A stretch of DNA of 64,000 nucleotides from Galdieria partita (Eukaryota; Rhodophyta; Bangiophyceae; Galdieriales; Galdieriaceae). The notes under the pieces are model-generated. The model did no database searches. It was not told the DNA's origin and worked only from the letters and a program-made list of their open reading frames with translations. The translations under genes and the position numbers were made by a program. The stretch spans positions 62,001-126,000 of the forward strand of contig BQMJ01000072.1 of assembly GCA_025991245.1 (NCBI GenBank), read 5' to 3'. This document shows, piece after piece, positions 43,216 through 53,160 of the stretch. Within the stretch, counting starts at the first letter, position 1. Every line of letters begins with the position of its first letter.

Positions 43216-44881
43216 TCATTCGAGTTTGTAATAGTCAGAGTAGTTTAGTCTAAGTAGTAATTGTCGTATGTTGTCTTGTAGTAGCGAATCGATATCACTT
43301 TCATTCCGTTTAAAGCTCAACATGATATACAACATGCTGCAGGACTTTTGATAAGCTTGGAGGATGGCATGCTCTTGCATTTGAACATCTCTGTGTCTTC
43401 TCATTTCAGGTGAAAGTCTTCGACAATATCTTACAAACTGTGTTATTTTTTGAAGTGCCATTAAAATGGCATCATGAATGGGCTTTTCATGTTGTCTACA
43501 AAACAAATATGAAGTGCAAATAGTATGGTGATCTTCCAAGAGACTACGCAACTGGACCAAGTTGCATGTTGACAGTAATTTTTGTCGCGTCTTATGAAAC
43601 CACTGCAACTGGCCTTTTTGTATAAATTCCAAGAGCACATTGAGGAGGTGTTGCATCTCAAATGCTATACGCATTTCCAATTGAGTCATTTGTTTTCTTC
43701 GCATCTTTCCTAGCATGAATGCACTAGTCTTTGTGAGCTGAGAAAAACGCAACATTTTTTCAAAGGTTTGATAGCTGTATGTTCCTAAAAGATGGCTTGA
43801 ATTCATATGTTGCAATAGTTCCTTCGAATTCATGCTGCTGTTTATGGACTTTTCTCCTATTGCTCCAAAGATAGCGCAATGTAGAGAATCTAAACTCTCT
43901 AAAATTTTCCGCGTTTCAAGAATGGTATGCATATTGTATTGTTGAAATTCTAAAAGAGTTGTCCTTGACCACTTGGTGATAGTCTCACACCATCTATAGG
44001 AAAATAAAATCAGACTATTGAAAGATGCTTGACAAGCTGTAGTTTCTGTAAATAACTCATGCAAGGATTTTCTCTTTTGATATAGCACTTTAGGTTCGGA
44101 TATGACGCACAAAATAACATACTCATTCAAAACGGCATCGAGTCGAGAAGATATGGTTTCAAATATTTTCAAATCCTTGAGAGTTAGACCGTCTCTTCCA
44201 TTTGTAAGGATATAGGAACTCTTAGAAGGTAAAGTTCTAGTCAATAGACTATCCATCATTTCCGAAACAGGAACTAAACAATCTGAGAAAATTTTCAAGA
44301 ACATTTGAGACTTGAGGTCGTCTAGTCCCAAAGACAAAGCCACCTTTATCAGATGACTATAGAGAAAATTCAAAAGATGAATGGAATGTGAAACGTCTAG
44401 TTGCTTCCCAAGCTCTATAGTTAGGCAATATGATTGAAGAGTATTGAATACATCGTTGATATATTGCATCTGTGACCTTAAGCGAAATATTCGGCGAATA
44501 TAACCCTCATTACCAGGGTGGGGCCTCAACATTTTCTCTTCGTATTCTCTGCAAAGTTGTAAGGTAGGCATGATTATGTGCCACAGAGAGTTTCCCAAAG
44601 CCTATTTCCTATTTATAAAACAATTCAACGGAAAGGATTCTTGTACCAACTTGCAACACTGGTAAGTTTGTTGACCTCGTCAAGGCCACAAACTCTTGGA
44701 GCCTGTCGATTCTCCCGATTGACTTTTGAACTTCATGTGAAAAAATATAGCTAGGGTCGATTGAAGACTGTTGAGAACTAGAGATAGTCTCCAACCTGGA
44801 ACAACGTCTCAAAACACTTTGAGATACCACACCGTCAGTTTGGGAAATCATGGCGCCAACTTCAATTTTCAAATTTGGCAT
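43216..44881 (-). CDS. Gamma-tubulin complex component (GCP4-like)
   Basis: Two exons (44651-44881, 43216-44601) give 538 residues. The N-terminal part has helices with ALGNSLWHIIMPTLQLCREY and the loop HPGNEGYIRRIF; the C-terminal part has FEMQHLLNVLLEFIQKGQLQW then LEDHHTICTSYLFC, which align in order with the GRIP1 and GRIP2 regions of gamma-tubulin complex proteins. Its short size and the CGVP-like LGLDDLKSQMFLKI segment favour GCP4 over GCP2/3. GCPs nucleate microtubules at spindle poles. The sequence is divergent and the subfamily is uncertain. Its ATG lies 15 bp from the ATG of MND1 on the other strand. Confidence 0.65.
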
Positions 44882-44896
44882 TTCTCATTGCTAACC

Positions 44897-45701
44897 ATGT
44901 CGAAGAAGAAAGGTCTGTCTTTTGACGATAAAAGAACTCGTATGCTAGAAATTTTCACAGAATCTGTAAGTAGAATCTCATACGAATCATTACATTGGCT
45001 AATATTTCTACAGAAGACATTTTTTACGTTGAAGGAATTGGAAAAGGTAGCACCGAAGCAGAAGGGTATAGGTATTTACAGATCTTGGAAATGTTCGGAA
45101 GTTCATGAGTCCAGTATTACCTTCTGTTAAGGAAGTTCTTCAAAGCCTTGTGGATGACGACGTCGTATCCAGTGACAAGTGTGGAACTCAAACAGTCTAC
45201 TGGTGTCTTCCAAGTCAAGCTGTTCAAAAGGTGAGTCTTTCACTATTTTTGCTTGTCGACGAAATCTTTACAGTTTTTAGAAACGTTGCAAGATTGCTTC
45301 TCTAACTGAAAACTTACAAACAAAGTACGTGTTGCGACAACAGCTATTGCAAAGACGCGACGAGCTTCGTAGTTGTCATCAAGACACGGTACGTTTTTCA
45401 ATTAGGATATCAGTTTTTACCAACTACCGGTGACAAGGAAGAGAGGATACAGTTAATTGAGAAAGTCAACGAATTGGAATCTCAACTAAAGATGCTTAAA
45501 GAACAACTGGATATCTACAAAGAATCAGACCCAGAAGTACTCGCCGAGATTCGAAGTGTTTCTCATATAGCCTGGGAAGCAGCAAACCGTTGGACAGACA
45601 ATATTTTCTCGATTCGGAGTTGGGTTGCTTCAAAGTTTGGGTTGCCCAGTTCAGAGTTTGACAAAAACTTCGGAATACCAGAAGACTTGGACTATATTTG
45701 A
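44897..45701 (+). CDS. MND1: Meiotic nuclear division protein MND1
   Basis: Five exons (44897-44965, 45014-45071, 45115-45230, 45281-45388, 45438-45701) encode 204 residues in phase, the normal MND1 length. MSKKKGLSFDDKRTRMLEIF, then FTLKELEKVAPKQKGIVLPS, VKEVLQSLVDDDVVSSDKCG form the winged helix, followed by a coiled coil and the C-terminal cap (WEAANRWTDNIFSIRSWVAS, then GIPEDLDYI). With HOP2 it stimulates DMC1/RAD51 strand exchange in meiosis. Its presence points to a functional or recently functional sexual cycle. An E2F-like GGCGCCAA lies 38 bp upstream of the ATG. Confidence 0.95.
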
Positions 45702-45763
45702 GTTGCATGCGAATAACGAAGAATATGAATTTCTTATTTTCTATTTCAACACAATTCAAATGT

Positions 45764-48323
45764 CTATTTCGACAGGCTGTTAATTTTTGTCTCTAAAGAG
45801 TTCAAATGTTTCTCCAACTGTTGTAAAGTGTCGTCAGCCAACTCCAGTTGCTTACACTTTTCTATCATCTTACTCGTGTGTAATTTTGAAGAATAACAAG
45901 AATCCGTGTCTCCAGAGTCAATACAAAGTGTATTTAAGCGAAAAGTAGCCTTCAACATTTTGTTCATGAGTCTTTCATTATCCCACCACATTCGTCCATT
46001 CAAGCATCTTATCTAAGTTCAAACATATTTTAAAAAGTTCCTTCTAAAGTGATTGAATGGGTTTACCTGTTTCTGCAAGTCTGCAATTTCCTGTTCATAA
46101 TAACCAGCTGCATGATGTAAGTTTGCAGATGCTTCCCATACATTTGGGTCTGATGACAACATACTTGAAATCCTTCCAACGAGTTTCAATACTCTCTTGC
46201 ACATTCTCAGCAGCATTTCATTTCCGTTATCTTGAACCATTTCCACGATAATCCTTTCTACCACAGTGACAAGTTGTTCTGAGTATATTCCATCGCGACC
46301 ACGAAGTTCCACTAAAGCTTCTAACGCATTCAAGGAATGACCTAATTCTCCTTCAACTGAAAGCGACACCATCAACAAGTTTTCCCATATTTTCCAAGAT
46401 TCTCGCTTGTGCTTTACGGCTTCTGAAAGAGCAAAGAGGGCTTCCTTCTTCTTCTTCAACTCTACATAAACCGAGGCTAAATTATTCCAAGCTTCTCCGT
46501 TATCAGGCTCCTGTTGTACAACTCTAGTAAATGCATTTGCTGCAAAACTAGGATCCCCTTTGTTCTGTGCACAGTAACCAAGAAGGAACCAGATGTCCGG
46601 ATACAGAGCGTTTACTCCAAGTGCTTCTAAAAATGATTCAATTGCCAACTCCCACTGATGATTCCTCACATATAGCTTCCCCAGAGAACGCATGGCACGA
46701 GCAAATCTCTTATTACTAACATTCCATGCTTCCTTGTAATGCCTTTCGTCGCGAGTCAAATCTCCAAGAATACAATAAAGCCTAGCTCTGGATATTACAT
46801 CCAGCTCTTGGCTGAGCCTTTCATTTACTAAAGACATAGCTCTCGAGACATGACCTATAAGACAATAACATTCAATCAATTCTTCCCAACGCTGCAACTT
46901 TTGAAATATTTCGATTGCATTCTTTACAAGTCCCATTTTTCCTAGAAACATAGCAAACATCTTTTGAAGTTCAACTTGGGGAAGAAAAGGTAACAAGAAT
47001 ATATATTGCAGACGTTCTGAAGCATCAGGTACTTGAGTTTGATTGTAAAGCTCTGAGATGGCTTCCCATTGCTTCAGAACTCGTTCTTGATATCTTCCTT
47101 TGTCTTCCTCAATGATATTTCGAATAATCAATACTACGCTTCTTATACTACTATTTCTACATGAAGAGTCGGTTATCAATCTTTGGACAGTTGACGAAAC
47201 AATTTCATGAGACAAGCCATCGCTTTTTGGTCCGCTTTGCATCGATAAATAAGCATTCGCAACAAGAAGTACTTGTACTATATCACTTAGTGGAAAACTT
47301 TCACTGTCCTCAGAATCGAAAGCAATACCTCCAAGAGCATCTGAGTCTACCAAAGGGATATTTGGTGGCACTAAAGTCGCTGAATCATAACTATGATCCT
47401 TGTCCTTTGCTACAGGCATAATCTCTCGACAAAAACTGGAGTCATGCGAGATCCAAAGCTGTGCAAGGGAACGCTCTTGATACTTCATTCTTCTTCCAAG
47501 CCTTCCAGTACTCTTCACCGTGAAACCTATGCAATCCATACTACGAGTTAAAACTCTTTTTGCCAGTGAGTATTGTCCATAGAAACAAAGAAAAAGAGAA
47601 AGTTCTAAGAGATAGATACAACGAAGAGTTTCACTCTCGTTTAGAAAATCTTGTTTCCAACTCAGCAATAATGATGATTCTGAGTCAAAGACAGTTTCAA
47701 AAACATCGCTAGCACAGTGACTTGATTCCAATCTAAAACACGCTGGGTCTATATATAGCGAAATGAACTCATAAGCTTGTTTCTCCAACGTTGGACTTTT
47801 TCCACTTAAAATATTTTGATAGATTCTTAAAGTTCGAAAAGCCCACCAACCAAGAAACTTTCCCTCGATTAGAACAACTTAAGAGAACATCAATAACAAC
47901 TCTTACTTTGAAGTCTGAAAATAGATCATAGTTTTCAACAAGTAAAACATAGGGAACTAGTAAAAGTCCAGGAAATTGTACTGCACGGTTACAAAACTCG
48001 CCATCAATATCCAACTCATAGCAGTTAACTTTTTTTACTAGAGAAACCAAAGGATAGTTTTCCACAGATTCCAAAGGAACAGGTGGTCCAGTAAAATTCT
48101 GTTGCACAAATAGAAATACACAGCTCACAGCTCCTTGGAAGATTCTTTGTTTTAGGTTAGTAGATGAAGCTTCTCGAACCCATTGAAGAAAGTTGTCGTT
48201 GACCTTAAACTGTTCAAAAGACAGTAATTCAATACATCTACAGAATTCGTGAGTATTTACGTCTTCAAAAAGGCTTTCACTACAGTCGGGATCAGTCTTC
48301 CAAGTGATTCTAGCATCGACCAT
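45764..48323 (-). CDS. TTC27: Tetratricopeptide repeat protein TTC27/EMW1
   Basis: Three exons (47907-48323, 46067-47863, 45764-46012) give 820 residues in phase. The N-terminal half is helical without clear repeats and contains GKFLGWWAFRTLRIYQN at the first junction. The C-terminal half is a TPR array with CILGDLTRDERHYKEAWNVS, RFARAMRSLGKLYV, WFLLGYCAQNKGD and EAWNNLASVYVELKKK, strikingly like human TTC27. The family is essential in yeast and animals and has been linked to chaperone-dependent assembly and ribosome biogenesis, but its biochemical role is not well defined. The 3' end faces MND1 at 62 bp. Confidence 0.9.
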
Positions 48324-48569
48324 TTTCTAATCCATTACCGGCCGAAAGGAAATGGATGATCTCCAACTACTGATGATCTAAAAATGGAATCAATTTTAAT
48401 ATGTGAAAAATAGCTATGCACTTCTATCAACAATGTATAAATAGTGGTTTCTATAGTATTATCAGGAATACATATCAATCACTGATGCATGTGTTCGTTC
48501 CTTTCTTCTTTAGACCATAATATTTCACAAGTTCCGTCAACGAAACACCGAGTTCGCAATGCCCATTAT

Positions 48570-48587
48570 CCCCCCCCCCCCCCCCCC
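48570..48587. repeat. Uninterrupted run of 18 cytosines
   Basis: A C18 tract lies 33 bp beyond the 3' end of the Rad60/NIP45-like gene, in otherwise AT-rich DNA. It can form a G-quadruplex on the other strand, and its length may be unreliable in the assembly. Confidence 0.9.
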
Positions 48588-48619
48588 AAGGAAGTATACG
48601 ACTAAAAACGTATTGTCTA

Positions 48620-49354
48620 TCAGTTACAAACAACGACATCTATCACGTCCTCATTTTCTAGTTCAAGGCTCTCAGGTGTGCTGTCGGAACTCACTATGCG
48701 ACCGTCAAAATAAAGTTGCGTGTTACACTCAGAAAGACCCCATCTTTTACAGCACGCCATAAGTAGCGTTTTCATTGTGGTATTCTGAGAATAAAAGAGA
48801 AAAGTTATCAACGAAAGTAAAAACAACAACACTAACCCTGCGAATGCAAAAAACTTCCTTGAAGCTGTCAGACTGCAACTTTACAATAACATTGCCTAAA
48901 TCTTGACTATCAGTGGAAATTAAATGAGCAGTGTTATTTGTAGAGTCACAAGGGGGTCCTTCAACTTCATCAAAAAGTTTCAAACGACGTCTTCCCTCTT
49001 CAAGCTTTGAAAGCAGCCCTTCAAATTCGTGCAATTTACTAGATCTTTCAAGGACATCTTCTGAACAATTGTCTTCAAAATAAGTAGAATCTTCAGTTAA
49101 GCTACGTTTTCCACGAGATCTTCGGTTAGGATTTACGCATGGTGCCGAAGTATTCGTTCTTTTCCGTACTTCAGAGGGCCTTACATCCTCTATTTCCGAA
49201 GAGGAGGAGGAGGAGGAGGATAAACTCGACGGTAGTACAACTACAAGTTAGGAAAGAAAAAGGTAAAATATAGTATTTGGAACGACCTTCTAAAATTCTC
49301 ACCATCGTCAAACTTACGGGGCAAGAAAAATATGTCATCTTCATGAGACTCCAT
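48620..49354 (-). CDS. RENi-family protein (Rad60/Esc2/NIP45) with C-terminal SUMO-like domain
   Basis: Three exons (49303-49354, 48837-49240, 48620-48784) give 206 residues. The N-terminus has a hydrophobic-acidic patch followed by a Ser run and acidic residues (DVVLPSSL then SSSSEIEDV), resembling a SUMO-interacting motif. The C-terminal 85 residues form a ubiquitin-like fold: VIVKLQSDSFKEVF, TTMKTLLMACCKRWGL, QLYFDGRIV and LELENEDVIDVVV, with no terminal di-Gly, so it is not conjugated. This combination matches the Rad60/Esc2/NIP45 group that guides SUMO-dependent genome maintenance. Only one SUMO-like domain is present, where Rad60 has two. An E2F consensus site is 71 bp upstream of the ATG. 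Confidence 0.7.
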
Positions 49355-49424
49355 CGCTCAATCACAGAATTCTGAGGTTCAATTGCTGATCAATTTGGCC
49401 AATTATCATTTGACAATCGGCGAA

Positions 49425-49436
49425 TTTGGCGCGAAA
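49425..49436. promoter_or_regulatory. Consensus E2F site in the RENi/CXC divergent promoter
   Basis: TTTGGCGCGAAA matches the canonical E2F consensus TTTSSCGCGAAA over 12 bp. It lies in the 271-bp region between the RENi gene (start 49354) and the CXC gene (start 49626) and may serve both. Confidence 0.65.
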
Positions 49437-49625
49437 GGACATAACTAGAATTTTCCCTCCAAAAGTTGTGCAAGCTTCATAGGTATATCGTATAGCTTCT
49501 TCTTTGCAACTCATTGCTGTATCGTCGTTACCGCACCATATTATTTCTATATATTTATAGTTTCATGGAACGTTTGTTGGGGGAATCATTTAGGGAAAAT
49601 TGAGTTTGAGGTTTTGGTGAATCTT

Positions 49626-51116
49626 ATGGAGCCAATATCTAAAGACGACGCATATGGAAGTTTCTCTACTATTGAAAACTGCGACACTTCATTGCAGCGT
49701 GATAATAGTCTACTATTTGGAGGTAAAGAACTCACAAATTTATTGTGTTTATGCAACTAACAATAATTTGACTAGACTTGCAACTTTCACCCATAACTTC
49801 GTCGGTCAAACCATCTCCAGCAAAGTCTAATACAGTTGATGGCAATCTCACTTCGGAGCCCTTCTTCCCTTTAGCTTTACAATGTTCCTGGTTCAACTCT
49901 CCTGATAATGAGTTGGATGAGGATTCTATAACGAGCAAGTATGCATTGGATCCTGGCTTAACCCCTGAAAGGTATTGAAATTTTTGACTATCAGCGTAAC
50001 ATTTAAAGCTCTTTCCTTCAAGGCCCAGTAGAGGCTCATTTCTTTCTATTAACAGTGTTACTCCAATACACCAAATGACTTTTGGCTCTCCTTTCTCGAA
50101 GCATGCACATATTCAAAGCTTTTCATACAGATCTTCTTCTATACGAGGAAGCAATGAGTTGGAATCAGCTAGAGCCAAGTGGAACCAAATTTTTGAAGAA
50201 AATCCAACAGATGATGGTCATAATGAAATACTCGAAGATACGCTTTCTTCTTTACGCAAGAGTAGTTCCAGTCCGAATGAATTGAGAACTTTTGATGTTT
50301 CAAAACTTCAAACTGATGAGAGGCACTTCTTGAAAAGTAATATCACGTTAAGATGGAAGCGGAAACAAGCTTTGGAAAATTCGCAAGGCAACAAAGCCTT
50401 GAGAGAGACAGAGCATAAGCAACCTTGTGTGGAATCTCGACGAACTTCAAGTTCCACAGAATCGACAGAGCGATACAAAATTGGTGACTTGCAATTCAAA
50501 GATGAACTTGATCTTTATGATAGCAATACGCCAGCTTTTGGGTCAAGTTCTTCTTCCATTCATGAAGATGCATCGGAATCAACCTCATGTTTGGTCGAAA
50601 GCTGTTCGTCTTACAGTTATCGCAAATCAAGACAGCCATTGCTTACTCTCAACAACAACAACGTGAACGTTACGAGCAATCCTTGCAATTGTAAAAGAAG
50701 TCAATGCCTTAAACTATATTGTGAATGTTTCGCTTCAGGCTCTTACTGCACGAGCAAATGCAAGTGTAATGGGTGCAAGAACAACGGAAATAACGCTCTT
50801 CAGGTCAAAACGGCTAGGGAACGCACTCTAGAACGGAATCCTCGTGCATTCTCTCCAAAGATATCGGAATCCACTGCTGCTGTCACGGTATTTGTAACTG
50901 AATTTTCACTAACATTCCAGTTTATCCTTTCTTTAGGAAGAAGGACGAGTGATGCGTATTGCTGCCCATCATAGAGGCTGTAACTGCAAAAGGTCCAACT
51001 GTAGAAAGAAATATTGCGAATGCTTTCAAGCAGGAGTTTCTTGTAGTGATAACTGCAAGTGCGTTGATTGCAAGAATCAAAGTTCTGTTAGTTTGCTGAA
51101 AAACGGAACATTGTAA
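49626..51116 (+). CDS. Tesmin/TSO1-like CXC (CRC) domain protein, LIN54-like
   Basis: Four exons (49626-49722, 49776-49971, 50023-50887, 50937-51116) give 445 residues. The first 300 residues are Ser-rich and probably disordered. The CRC domain at the C-terminus has two cysteine blocks, [19 protein letters not shown] with CKCNGCKN and [19 protein letters not shown] with CKCVDCKN, joined by the conserved [10 protein letters not shown] linker. Each block holds a DNA-contacting Tyr (KLYCEC, KKYCEC). This is the zinc domain of LIN54/TSO1 that binds the CHR element TTYGAA and, with E2F, forms the DREAM/MuvB cell-cycle complex. The linker is interrupted by intron 3. An E2F site sits in its promoter. 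Confidence 0.93.
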
Positions 51117-51175
51117 ATGAAAACATGTTTTTGGGATGTCTCTTGTAAAAACAAGTACGAATTTCTTGAAATAAA

Positions 51176-52552
51176 ATGAAAATTCAAGTAGAGCAACTGA
51201 CTTCTTCAGGTCAAGTTGTCGAAGACTCGGACTATGTTGGTGCTGTCATAGTTTTCTTATGCACAATAACTTTAGTCATTTGGCAACCTGGAGGGATGGG
51301 AATTGGTTGGAGTGCTCTAGGTGGTGCTGCGTTGGCCCTGTTTACAGGAGTTACTGTTCCCAAGAATATAGTTACGATTTTCTCCATCATATGGGATGCA
51401 ACGCTCACCTTTGTATCTTTGATAGTCATATCTCTTTTGCTTGATGAATGTGGTTTCTTTCATTGGACTGCAATTCTACTAGCAAAAGCAGCTCGTGGAA
51501 AGGTAATAATCCTATTTCCACTGCTAATACTGCTGGGAGCTTTTGTATCCGCCTTTTTCGCCAATGACGGCACTGCACTGATACTAACACCGATAGTTCT
51601 TAAAATATTAAACTCTCTTAACATGGAATATTCAGAGAGAAGAGCTTTCATAATGTCCGTTGGTTTTATTGCAGATACTTCAAGCCTTCCTTTGATGATA
51701 TCGAATCTAGTCAATATTGTTAGTGCAAGTTACTTCTCGCTGTCATTTGGTAGTTATGCAAAAGTGATGATTTTTGTGGATATTATTTCTGTATTAACCT
51801 CATTAATAGCTCTTTGGGTATACTTCTTCCGTGACTTGCCAAAATCATATGATGCAGACATTCTTCCTTCCCCTCTAGCGGTAGTTATTGACAAGGTTGT
51901 CTTTTATTTGGTATTTCCTGTTCTTTTTTTGTTATTAATAGCTGACTTTGTTACAACACTATACGGTGTTCCCGTTGGGGCAATTACTGCCTTTGGTGCA
52001 GTCGTTTTATTATTGGCAGCTCTCAGAGTGTACAACAAATTTCAAGGACGCGTTATTCCAGTGCTAAAAATATTGAGAAATGCACCATGGCATGTAGTCC
52101 TTTTCAGTATTGGAATGTATTTAGTGGTTTATGGTTTACGAAATGCTGGTGTTACGTATCAGATTTCTCGCTTCCTTTCCATTTTATCGTCACATGGAAT
52201 AATTGTATCCAGCTTGGGAACGGGCTTCTTATCTGCGGTGGTCTCTGCTATTATGAATAATCTTCCTAGTGTGCTCATTGTTGCAATATCTATTCAACAG
52301 AGCAATCAAGCCAAAGTTAATCCTACAAGTTATCGTGGAATGATTTATGCGAATGTCGTAGGATGTGATCTGGGTCCGAAGTTTACACCCATTGGGAGTT
52401 TAGCGACTCTATTGTGGCTTCATGTATTGGCGCAAAATGATTTGTATATTTCTTGGTGGGACTATTGCCGTGTTGGATTCATTCTTACTGTTCCTGTATT
52501 GACAGTTACTTTGGTTTCGCTAGGAGGTTGGTTGTTAGTTATCAAACAATGA
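51176..52552 (+). CDS. arsB: Arsenite efflux pump ArsB (bacterial type)
   Basis: Single exon, 458 residues with about 10-12 hydrophobic segments. DATLTFVSLIVISLLLDECG, FFANDGTALILTPIVL, NNLPSVLIV and NVVGCDLGPKFTPIGSLATL are the conserved stretches of bacterial ArsB in the arsenite/antimonite transporter superfamily; the pair of re-entrant motifs NDGTAL and DLGPKFTPIGS supports this over NhaD. The protein extrudes arsenite across the plasma membrane using the proton-motive force. The Galdieria sulphuraria genome study reported bacterial-origin arsenite pumps in this lineage. The lack of introns agrees with that, but nucleotide composition looks like the neighbours, implying an old transfer. 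Confidence 0.93.
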   Translation: MKIQVEQLTSSGQVVEDSDYVGAVIVFLCTITLVIWQPGGMGIGWSALGGAALALFTGVTVPKNIVTIFSIIWDATLTFVSLIVISLLLDECGFFHWTAILLAKAARGKVIILFPLLILLGAFVSAFFANDGTALILTPIVLKILNSLNMEYSERRAFIMSVGFIADTSSLPLMISNLVNIVSASYFSLSFGSYAKVMIFVDIISVLTSLIALWVYFFRDLPKSYDADILPSPLAVVIDKVVFYLVFPVLFLLLIADFVTTLYGVPVGAITAFGAVVLLLAALRVYNKFQGRVIPVLKILRNAPWHVVLFSIGMYLVVYGLRNAGVTYQISRFLSILSSHGIIVSSLGTGFLSAVVSAIMNNLPSVLIVAISIQQSNQAKVNPTSYRGMIYANVVGCDLGPKFTPIGSLATLLWLHVLAQNDLYISWWDYCRVGFILTVPVLTVTLVSLGGWLLVIKQ

Positions 52553-52829
52553 GGTCGAAATAGCAAGTCTACTCTTATTTGTGCATCTTTCGATGCTCAT
52601 TTTTTCTGACATGTCTTGCAAGGAACTTGTTTTGTTTGTTTATATAATACTTCTGTTATTGTTTATTTGTTTCAACGTGACTTTAACGTTAATATTGCGA
52701 AGAGACTATGTTTTCTAGTTGTATCTAGGACAATAAATGTATATGAATTGAGTCCATATGGAAATGCTTTTACACAAATAAGTTTTATGTTGCAACCTGG
52801 ACTAGTTACGGGCTCGTCTTCCTCGCAGC

Positions 52830-52834
52830 AAAAA
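52830..52834 (-). terminator. Pol III terminator of the SRP RNA gene
   Basis: Five thymines on the minus strand follow immediately after the closing strand of SRP RNA helix 5. Confidence 0.75.
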
Positions 52835-53130
52835 CGTAATAGTCGAATGTGTACGAAGGCCAACTTAGTTCCCAAGTCGTCTCGAACAGCGTCGTCCCAC
52901 ACTCAACCACTGCAGTTCGTTTAACGTTGCTCCTTTATCAGGCCTCACGCGATCTCGAACATCTAATGACAAAGTAACTACGGCCTTCGCTTAAGTTACT
53001 CATGTCAGAGCAACAGCCAACGTAGGGCGCGTTCTCTACGACGACTCGGGAGAATTGAACCTCAGAATCACATTCTTCTCATTACGCGTCGCTCCCACTT
53101 GGGCTACAGCTACCCGTTACAGCAGCCAGC
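52831..53130 (-). ncRNA. SRP RNA: Signal recognition particle RNA (7SL)
   Basis: About 300 nt, the usual eukaryotic size, recognised by structure. The Alu domain has GCTGTAGCCCAAGTGGGAGC (53091-53110), very like the plant UGUAACCCGAGUGGG block with the SRP9/14-binding UGUAR turn and a CCC-GGG hairpin. The long helix 5 pairs 53071-53086 with 52835-52849 (6 and 5 bp around an internal loop) and 53040-53051 with 52870-52881 (12 bp, one G-U). Helix 6 (52967-53007) closes with TGACA/TGTCA and GTAACT/AGTTAC and ends in a GAAG (GNAR) tetraloop for SRP19. Helix 8 (about 52915-52960) has GTTCG/CGAAC, the AGCA strand of the SRP54-binding symmetric loop, and a short loop. It is followed by T5 and preceded by a TATA-like box. 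Exact 5' end is estimated. Confidence 0.9.
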
Positions 53131-53151
53131 AAGACAAAACGGTTATCTCTT

Positions 53152-53160
53152 TATTTATAA
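53152..53160 (-). promoter_or_regulatory. TATA-like box upstream of the SRP RNA gene
   Basis: TTATAAATA on the minus strand lies about 22-30 bp before the estimated 5' end of the SRP RNA, as in plant 7SL promoters. No upstream sequence element was recognised. Confidence 0.5.

Noticed and set aside
53040-53110. tRNA-like A box (TAGCCCAAGTGG) and B box (GGTTCAATTC) on the minus strand
   Set aside because: No acceptor, anticodon or T stem could be closed. The same bases fit the Alu domain and helix 5 of SRP RNA much better.
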